Shown: piece after piece, positions 34,564 through 39,931 of the stretch | How the letters are laid out: each line of letters opens with the position of its first letter | Position numbering within the stretch: the stretch's first letter is position 1 | Assembly: GCA_016795505.1 (NCBI GenBank) | Contig: JAEUHH010000004.1 | Location: forward strand, 1 to 39,931 | Direction of reading: 5' to 3' | DNA: 39,931 bases | Source: Verrucomicrobiales bacterium | Lineage (GTDB): Bacteria; Verrucomicrobiota; Verrucomicrobiia; Verrucomicrobiales; DEV007 | Position numbers and translations under genes: made by a program | The notes under the pieces: model-generated | The model's database searches: none | What the model was told of the DNA's origin: nothing | The model's input: only the letters and a program-made list of their open reading frames with translations

Positions 34564-37215
34564 ATGAAAGCCCCCACCATCCGCTGCTTTTCCATCGCCG
34601 CCGCAGCCCTTTGCTGGACCGAGACGGCCGGAGCCTTCACGCCCACAGTGACGAAAATCCACGGACGCACTCTCGGAGGAGAGGCTCTCGGGGCCGCGGT
34701 CGATACCAACCGGCAATGGATCGCCATCGGTGAAGAAAAGAATTCCGATGTCGTCCCCTCTGGAGGAGCGGTGCAGATCTACGATGCCCGGACCGGTCGG
34801 CATGTGAGAAAGCTGACCCAGCCCAGTCCGGTCGGCGGAGACCGGTTCGGAAGCAGGGTGGCCGTGTTAGGAAACCTTTGCGTCGTGGGCGCGCCGCGCA
34901 TGAATGGGAACGCGGGCCTCGCGTTCGTCTTCGACATCCTCACGGGACGACGTCTTGCCACCTTGGAGCCGACCAACCCGGTAGCGGGCGATCAATTTGG
35001 GAATTCCGTCGCTGCGCGAGGCCGTTTCATCGCCATCGGCGCGCCAGGGCGTGATGATCCAGGCAACGGGGCCGATTCCGGGGCCGTCCATCTGTTCGAC
35101 GCGACCACGTTCGCCGAGGTGAGGGTCATCCGGCCGGTTGGCGGTCAAGCGGGTGACTCATTTGGTTGGTCAGTCGCTCTCGACCGTCTGCACCTGGTGG
35201 TTGGCGCCCCCAACGCCGATCATTTCGGGGCCGACTCCGGCGATGTTTATGTGTTCAACGTCGAGACGGGCGCGGAATTGCCACCAATGATTCCAGGCGG
35301 CATCAATGGAGGCGATCGCCTTGGCTTTTCAGTAGCTATCGAAGGAAGGAGGCTCGTCGTCGGTGCTCCCGAAGCGACCCACCCCACCACGTCTGCGGAC
35401 GCGGGCATCGCCTGCCTGTTCGAGATCGATTCTGGGATCCAGCTTGCGACCCTTGCCTCCGAAAGCGGATCACCGATGGAACGTTTCGGCCACGCAGTGG
35501 CTCTGGATGGTCCGATGGCGTTGATAGGTGCTCCCAACGCGGGAAGCGGAGGCAATAGCGGCGAAGCTTATCTCTTCGCGACAGCGGACGGATCACGGCT
35601 TCGGACTCTGATTCCCCCGGATACCCGCACCGAGCAGCTCCTCGGAACGGCCGTGTCGCTACGGGCTGGCCGCGCGCTTGTGGGCGCTCCGGGAGACCCC
35701 CAGAGACACTCCGGGAGCGGTGCGCTCTACGCGTGGTCCGCCCAAGCGGCCCCGGCTTCATTCGAAAGTCTGGCCCGCGTGGGCGATTTGGCGGCGGGAG
35801 CCGTCGATGCGGAATTCGCACAGATTCAGCCGCCCGTCTCTGCCTCAAGCGGATTCAGCTTCGGGGCTCGTCTCGCAGGTGTCGGCTCTGATCGGGGCAG
35901 GGATGCCGGCTACTGGCTGGCAGCACCTTCCGTCAACGCAAAATACGCCAAGAGGAGGGACAACGACTTTGGTATGGGACCGACTTTCCAACTATCCGCC
36001 GTCACTGTCGGTCGTTTTCTGACCCAGACGGAGGGGGTCTTTCAGGGCAGAATCGCGGGGCCGGGAATAAATCGTGGGAATGACGACGCGCTGTTCCGCT
36101 TTGACGCCGGGTCTCGCCAGATCATCTTCCGCGAGGGTCAGGCCTCCAGTTTGGCGACGGGTGGCACCTTTCGCGGATTTGGAGGGTTGGTTCAGGTGGG
36201 ACCGCGTTGGGGATTCGGCTACACGCTGATCCAGGGCGTGGGGGGCATCGGAAGGGCCAATGACTCCGGCATCCTCCCGATGCTAGGCCCGACTGTCGAG
36301 ATCGACACCCTCGCTGAGGGACAGGCGGCTATCGGCGGGGGGGTTTACGGACAGTTTCCCGGCCGACTGGCCCATCAGGGGACCGAAATTGTGTTTCCGT
36401 CCTTCCGCATCGACGGAATTGCCACGCCGCCCGCGGCCGCCGCGTATCGAAAGTCCCTCAATGCCGCCGACGCCCTGCTGGCGAAAGCGGGCGACTTCGT
36501 GCCGAGCCTTGGCGGACCCACTTGGTCCTCCTTCCAGGCCGAATCCGCCGACGGGACTGGCCTCGCCGTGCTGCGGGCAACGGTGACGGCGGGACCGGGC
36601 TCCCGTCCTCAACAAATCCTTCATCACGAGACCTTTGGCCTCATCGCCGAGAGCAGCCCTCCAGTGCCCAATCAGACCACGATTTCCCGCCTGATCAAAT
36701 TTTGGCCTTTCGGGGCGGAACGAATTGTGTTTCTTGCCCAACTAGCCGGACCGGGCATCAATCGAACTAACGATCTCGCCCTCTTTCTACTGAATGAGGA
36801 TGGCAACAGCATCCAACTCTTTCGGGAAGGAGAGCATGTCGGCGATAGCGAGGGATCCCGCATCGGCACGATCCTTCGCGTCTCGGTCGATGCATCTGTC
36901 GGCAACTATTTGATTCTGGCCTCCCTGACTGGCGATACGGCTCGCAATCTCGGGATCTTCGACGGCAACCCCACGGCGGGCAACCCGACGGCCTTCTCCT
37001 CCCTGCGGCTCCCCTGTCTGGCTTGGCGCAAAGGCACCCCGGTGCGATCTTCGGCCGGAGTTGCGACTGTCCTCCGCTCGCTCGATATCGCCGATACGAC
37101 CACGGTCGGAGGTGCTGGGAACGTGGGCACCGGGTCCGCCATCGACGACATGGGGGCCTACGGCTTCTGTATTACCTGCGACAATGGCGCCAAAGAGATC
37201 GTGGCGGTTCGATAG
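34564..37215 (+). CDS. Secreted FG-GAP (integrin-alpha-like) beta-propeller protein
   Basis: From ATG 34564 the 883-residue protein begins with a signal peptide (MKAPTIRCFSIAAAALCWTE, cut near AGA-F). Residues about 40-410 hold six to seven FG-GAP repeats of the form GDxFGxSVAxxGxxLVVGAP (for example GDQFGNSVAARGRFIAIGAP, GDSFGWSVALDRLHLVVGAP, GDRLGFSVAIEGRRLVVGAP), enough for one seven-bladed propeller. The C-terminal half (about 430-883) is different, strand-rich, and contains two spaced copies of a GPGINR-NDxALF motif (near 36060 and 36752), as in the DUF7453-type repeats of PVC secreted proteins. It has no obvious sorting signal. It is divergent from the sensor kinase, 143 bp away, so control by that two-component system is plausible. 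An upstream in-frame start at 34447 is rejected since it precedes the signal peptide. Confidence 0.88.
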   Translation: MKAPTIRCFSIAAAALCWTETAGAFTPTVTKIHGRTLGGEALGAAVDTNRQWIAIGEEKNSDVVPSGGAVQIYDARTGRHVRKLTQPSPVGGDRFGSRVAVLGNLCVVGAPRMNGNAGLAFVFDILTGRRLATLEPTNPVAGDQFGNSVAARGRFIAIGAPGRDDPGNGADSGAVHLFDATTFAEVRVIRPVGGQAGDSFGWSVALDRLHLVVGAPNADHFGADSGDVYVFNVETGAELPPMIPGGINGGDRLGFSVAIEGRRLVVGAPEATHPTTSADAGIACLFEIDSGIQLATLASESGSPMERFGHAVALDGPMALIGAPNAGSGGNSGEAYLFATADGSRLRTLIPPDTRTEQLLGTAVSLRAGRALVGAPGDPQRHSGSGALYAWSAQAAPASFESLARVGDLAAGAVDAEFAQIQPPVSASSGFSFGARLAGVGSDRGRDAGYWLAAPSVNAKYAKRRDNDFGMGPTFQLSAVTVGRFLTQTEGVFQGRIAGPGINRGNDDALFRFDAGSRQIIFREGQASSLATGGTFRGFGGLVQVGPRWGFGYTLIQGVGGIGRANDSGILPMLGPTVEIDTLAEGQAAIGGGVYGQFPGRLAHQGTEIVFPSFRIDGIATPPAAAAYRKSLNAADALLAKAGDFVPSLGGPTWSSFQAESADGTGLAVLRATVTAGPGSRPQQILHHETFGLIAESSPPVPNQTTISRLIKFWPFGAERIVFLAQLAGPGINRTNDLALFLLNEDGNSIQLFREGEHVGDSEGSRIGTILRVSVDASVGNYLILASLTGDTARNLGIFDGNPTAGNPTAFSSLRLPCLAWRKGTPVRSSAGVATVLRSLDIADTTTVGGAGNVGTGSAIDDMGAYGFCITCDNGAKEIVAVR

Positions 37216-37228
37216 CGAATCCACTTCT

Positions 37229-38461
37229 TCATAAAAATTGGCTGATCCGATAGTCCGGCCGCGCGGGATCGAAGAGCGAATCGTGGAATTTCACCCCGAG
37301 CCCGGGTCCTTCGGGCAGATGCGCCGCGCCCGCCTCGATGACCGGCCGGCGATCGACGAGACGGTCGTAGAAGGAGCGGATGTGCGCCCGCACCGTCTCC
37401 TGAAAGACAACCCCGGCGGACGCCGCCGCCAAGTGGAGGCCCGAGTAGAGCGTCAGCGGCCCGGTGCAGTCGTGGATGGTGGCGGGAATGTTGTGCGCCT
37501 CCGCGAGGTCGATGATTCGTCGGCTCTCGCTGATGCCGCCGGCCCAGGTGGGATCGACCATGGCATAGTCGGCGGCGCCGAGTCTGAGGATCTCCAGGTA
37601 TTCGCCCCGCCCGAGCACCATCTCGCTGGCCGCGATCGGCAGACCGCTCTGTCGGCGGAAATCGGCCAGAGTCCGGGCGTTGTCGACCCGCAGCACATCC
37701 TCCAGCCAGAATGGCCGGATCTCCTCCAGCGCCTCGGCCAGTCTCAGCGCCGCGGGCAGGGTGAAGAAGGCGTGGCCCTCGATCATGATCTCAATGTCCA
37801 TGCCGACCCGGTCGCGGATGTCCCGGAGCGGGCGCATGCCCTCCTCGAGATCGGCGGTGGAAATGCGATGCCCGCCGGACCGATGTGCCGCCCGGTCGAA
37901 AGGCCAGAGTTTCATCCCCGGTATGCCCTCGGCGACCAATTCCGCCGCCAGGTCCCCGGCCTGATGCAGCGACGCCGAGGTGTCCTGAAGCGGTCCCGGC
38001 TGTCCCTCGTGCCCGTAGCCCGGCCAGCCGGGATGGCGCGCCGCGCGCGCGGCCGTCTCGGCATCGACCACCGCGCCGTAGCTGGGACCACCGCAGGTGT
38101 TGTAGACGGGGATGCGGTCCCGCACGGGTCCGCCCAGCAGCCGGTAGATGGGCTGACCACAGGCTTGACCCAACAGGTCCCAGAGGGCGACATCGATCGC
38201 GGACAGCGCGCGCATTTCCGCCCCCGGACGGCCGAAAGGCGTGCACCGTTCATAGAGAAACCGCCAGTGCGACTCCACCGCCAACGCATCGCCACCGAGC
38301 AGGCGTGCCCCCATCCAGTCGTGGATCAGCGCCGCGATCGCCTGCGGCGTGTAGTAGGTCTCGCCGCATCCCACCAGGCCCGCATCGGTGTGGATGCGCA
38401 GCAGCAGCAGGTTCGGCATGATCTCGGCGGGGATGACGGTCTCCAGGGCGGTGATTCTCAT
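37229..38461 (-). CDS. Mandelate racemase/muconate lactonizing (enolase-superfamily) dehydratase
   Basis: A 410-residue enolase-superfamily enzyme. The N-terminal capping domain runs to about 130 (RITALETVIPAEIMPNLLLL, VGCGETYYTPQAIAALI, ALSAIDVALWDLLGQ). The barrel has the KxW-type strand GMKLWPFDRAAHR seen in mannonate/galactonate-type sugar-acid dehydratases. Metal ligands appear as Glu/His in MIEGHAFF, Glu in PFWLEDVL, and Glu in AASEMVLGRGEY, with the late-barrel His in ATIHDCTGPLTLYSGL. The likely reaction is dehydration of an aldonic acid; which one is not readable. It is the downstream gene of a pair with the UxuA-like gene (42-bp gap) and is convergent with the FG-GAP gene (13-bp gap). 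Confidence 0.92.
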   Translation of the reverse strand: MRITALETVIPAEIMPNLLLLRIHTDAGLVGCGETYYTPQAIAALIHDWMGARLLGGDALAVESHWRFLYERCTPFGRPGAEMRALSAIDVALWDLLGQACGQPIYRLLGGPVRDRIPVYNTCGGPSYGAVVDAETAARAARHPGWPGYGHEGQPGPLQDTSASLHQAGDLAAELVAEGIPGMKLWPFDRAAHRSGGHRISTADLEEGMRPLRDIRDRVGMDIEIMIEGHAFFTLPAALRLAEALEEIRPFWLEDVLRVDNARTLADFRRQSGLPIAASEMVLGRGEYLEILRLGAADYAMVDPTWAGGISESRRIIDLAEAHNIPATIHDCTGPLTLYSGLHLAAASAGVVFQETVRAHIRSFYDRLVDRRPVIEAGAAHLPEGPGLGVKFHDSLFDPARPDYRISQFL

Positions 38462-38503
38462 GGGAAAAGGTAGTGGGTGTTGAAAGCGTGGTTTGCGGGC
38501 CTT

Positions 38504-39469
38504 TCAGCCTGCCGTAGGCTCCGTCGCCTGCATCAGCGCGCGGATGTAGCCGTAGGCAAAGAGGCGGCCCAGCATGGTGTAGCCCGGCTCGCCGTCCTCC
38601 TCGCCTTCCAGTTGGGGCACATGATCCGGGCGCATCGGTCCATCGAAGCCGACGGACCGCAGGGCGCGCATCACGGCCACCATGTCGGTGGGGCCGTTGT
38701 CGTGAAAGGTCTCGACGAAAGACTCCGCCGTGCCGCGGACATCGCGGAAATGGACATACCGGATATGTTGGCCGAGCCGCCCGATCGCCTCGGGGATGGA
38801 GACTCCCATGGCGACGAAGGTGCCCACGCAGAAGCAGATCGCGTGATTCGGGCTCGGCGCCTCGGCCATGAGCCGCTCAAAGGCCTCCACCGAGTTCAGG
38901 ACCCGCGCCTTGTGGCGAAAGACGGCCAGCGGCGGGTCGTCTGGGTGCATCACCACGGTCACGCCATGCTCCTCCGCGACGGGCAGGATGCCGTGGAGAA
39001 AAGCCAGCAACCGCTCCCACAGCACCCCGGCCGCGACCGGCTCGTCGTCGATCGGACCACCCGTCGTGGCGCTCAACGAGACCGCCTGCTCGGCTGCGGC
39101 GAGATCGAAGGCCGTGACCCGCGCCCCGCCGCGCTCGGGAGCGTCCACCCGGGTGCGCACCCAGTCGGTGCCGGCCATGAAATTCGTGCACAGCAGCGGG
39201 ATGCCCAGCTCACCCATGTGCCGGATCAGGGACCGCACTTCCTCCAAGTCCCTGCCGTCATGATCCGTGCCCAGCTTGATGCGCTCGATCGGCAGGTGAC
39301 CCTCCACCGCAAAGAGTCGTAATCCCTCCGAGGCGATGTGGTCGCGCACCGCCCGTAGCGCCTCCCGTCCCGGACCAGGGTAGCGGGAGACGACCCCCTC
39401 GACACCGCACTGGGCGGCGAGACGCAGATTTTCCCGCGAAAGCGGCGACAGGACGGTGGCGAGTTGCAT
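38504..39469 (-). CDS. Mannonate dehydratase (UxuA)-like TIM-barrel protein
   Basis: From ATG 39469 the protein has 321 residues, shorter than E. coli UxuA (394). Family blocks are MHPDDPPLAVFRHKARVLN, CFCVGTFVAMG, VHFRDVRGTAESFVETFHDN, GPTDMVAVMRALRSVGF and RPDHVPQLEGE, which carry the metal-binding His, Cys, His and Asp residues of the UxuA/xylose-isomerase-like fold. UxuA turns D-mannonate into 2-keto-3-deoxygluconate in glucuronate catabolism. The shortened length leaves room for a related sugar-acid activity. A longer frame to 39574 is rejected because its first residues are encoded by the palindromic element at 39547-39581. It heads a two-gene operon with the enolase-superfamily dehydratase. 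Confidence 0.87.
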   Translation of the reverse strand: MQLATVLSPLSRENLRLAAQCGVEGVVSRYPGPGREALRAVRDHIASEGLRLFAVEGHLPIERIKLGTDHDGRDLEEVRSLIRHMGELGIPLLCTNFMAGTDWVRTRVDAPERGGARVTAFDLAAAEQAVSLSATTGGPIDDEPVAAGVLWERLLAFLHGILPVAEEHGVTVVMHPDDPPLAVFRHKARVLNSVEAFERLMAEAPSPNHAICFCVGTFVAMGVSIPEAIGRLGQHIRYVHFRDVRGTAESFVETFHDNGPTDMVAVMRALRSVGFDGPMRPDHVPQLEGEEDGEPGYTMLGRLFAYGYIRALMQATEPTAG

Positions 39470-39546
39470 GGGACCCACCAGTGAAACTACAAAGCCAGCC
39501 TCCCGTCGAGTCCTTTGCAGGCACGCGACCGCGTCGATCGCGTGGC

Positions 39547-39581
39547 GATGAGACCGGGTCTGATCTCCGATCAAACCCGGT
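39547..39581. repeat. REP-like palindromic element upstream of the UxuA-like gene
   Basis: CCGGGTCTGATC (39554-39565) and GATCAAACCCGG (39569-39580) form a 12-bp stem with one mismatch and a 3-base loop; A39553-T39581 extends it. The stretch 39547-39575 matches the reverse complement of the ispA-sucC element at 25 of 29 positions. It lies between the UxuA-like start codon and the tandem array. Confidence 0.7.
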
Positions 39582-39633
39582 TGACTCGCCGTGCGAGGAC
39601 AGGGACGACGAAGACCGGACGGGTCAATTGGCG

Positions 39634-39931
39634 ATGCCGACGCCTCCCATCAACGCCCCGGCCTGTCCATTGATCGACCTGACGGGTCAATTCAACGACC
39701 TGACGCATCGATTCAACGACCTGACGCGTCGATTCAACGACCCGACGCATCGATTCAACGACCTGACGCGTCGATTCAACGACCTGACGCATCGTTTCAA
39801 CGACCTGACGGGTCAATTCAACGACCTGACGCGTCGATTCAACGACCTGACGGGTCAATTCAACGACCTGACGCGTCGATTCAACGACCTGACGCGTCGA
39901 TTCAACGACCCGACGCGTCGATTCAACGACC
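39634..39931 (+). CDS. Possible start of a heptad-repeat (coiled-coil) protein, 3' end outside window
   Basis: ATG 39634 opens a frame with no stop to the window edge. After a short Pro-rich lead (MPTPPINAPACPLIDL) it consists of a seven-residue unit, F-N-D-L-T-R-R, repeated about twelve times with variants ending G-Q or H-R. F and L sit at spacing 3/4, as at a and d of a coiled coil. One third-codon change (CGA to CGT) is silent in this frame but not in the opposite-strand frame. Against it: no Shine-Dalgarno or promoter is visible, and four of six frames through the array are open, as expected for a 21-bp unit. It may be only a DNA repeat. Confidence 0.25.
   Translation, partial: MPTPPINAPACPLIDLTGQFNDLTHRFNDLTRRFNDPTHRFNDLTRRFNDLTHRFNDLTGQFNDLTRRFNDLTGQFNDLTRRFNDLTRRFNDPTRRFND
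39675..39931. repeat. 21-bp tandem repeat array, truncated by window end
   Basis: Twelve complete 21-bp units (39675-39926) plus 5 bp of a thirteenth. Each unit has the form CGACC(T/C)GACG, a variable pair, TC, then a variable base and TTCAA. Three main variants alternate: core GGGTCAA, GCATCGA and GCGTCGA. The first core change always travels with the last, so GGGTC is always followed by A and GC(A/G)TC by G. A degenerate unit precedes the array at about 39618-39635. There are no unique spacers. Confidence 0.95.

Noticed and set aside
37238-38473. 411-codon plus-strand ORF opposite the enolase-superfamily gene
   Set aside because: Arg-rich shadow frame without motifs.
39571-39858. Minus-strand heptad ORF (RQVVEST repeats)
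   Set aside because: Begins at an arbitrary TTG inside the repeat and ends in the palindromic element; the opposite frame has better coiled-coil spacing. Not excluded, but unsupported.
39675-39931. CRISPR array
   Set aside because: Units are contiguous 21-bp repeats with no unique spacers and no cas genes nearby.

Overview
The window is GC-rich bacterial chromosome, most likely from the Verrucomicrobiota or a close PVC relative. This is inferred from gene content, not from a marker gene. The pointers are a short-form glutamyl-tRNA reductase, a CobA-HemD fusion, a Tat-exported Gfo/Idh/MocA protein, an H-type pseudopilin, a WD40-repeat sensor kinase, a REP-associated transposase, and very few Shine-Dalgarno sequences. 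Most of the left and middle is core metabolism. The right third is accessory: two-component signalling, secreted propeller protein, sugar-acid enzymes and a tandem repeat.

Layout. 1-801: 3' part of a RAYT (Y1) transposase. 1028-5477 (+): tetrapyrrole operon of a CcsA/HemX-like membrane protein, hemA, hemC and a cobA-hemD fusion. 5489-9133 (-): an unrecognised 1214-residue exported protein. 9446-12591 (+): a membrane-anchored OmpA-domain protein, then an ECF sigma factor, a probable anti-sigma protein and a small exported protein. 12613-16602: GNAT acetyltransferase (-), M3 oligopeptidase (+), cell-wall amidase (-), and a 41-residue Cys-rich lipoprotein with a clear terminator (-). 16880-18804 (+): asd-ispA. 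18983-23240 (+): a TCA-cycle cluster, sucC, PTPS/QueD-like, VOC protein, sucD, gltA. 23260-28779: alpha/beta hydrolase (-), Tat-exported oxidoreductase (+), pseudopilin (-), RNase R (+). 28786-34420 (-): WD40 sensor kinase, response regulator and CocE/NonD-type hydrolase, read in that order. 34564-37215 (+): secreted FG-GAP protein divergent from the kinase. 37229-39469 (-): UxuA-like dehydratase followed by an enolase-superfamily dehydratase. 39675-39931: a 21-bp tandem array cut by the window edge.

The most interesting structure cuts across genes. A family of about 30-50 bp palindromic elements occurs at four places: inside hemC, between ispA and sucC, after the Gfo/Idh gene and just upstream of the UxuA-like gene. 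Two copies differ by a compensatory base-pair change. Together with the RAYT gene this suggests a REP/RAYT system, with one copy domesticated in frame inside an essential enzyme. A second, different element supplies the last residues and stop codon of hemA. The sensor kinase is split by a one-base frameshift at a T5 run. The 21-bp array encodes a heptad pattern with F and L at coiled-coil core spacing.
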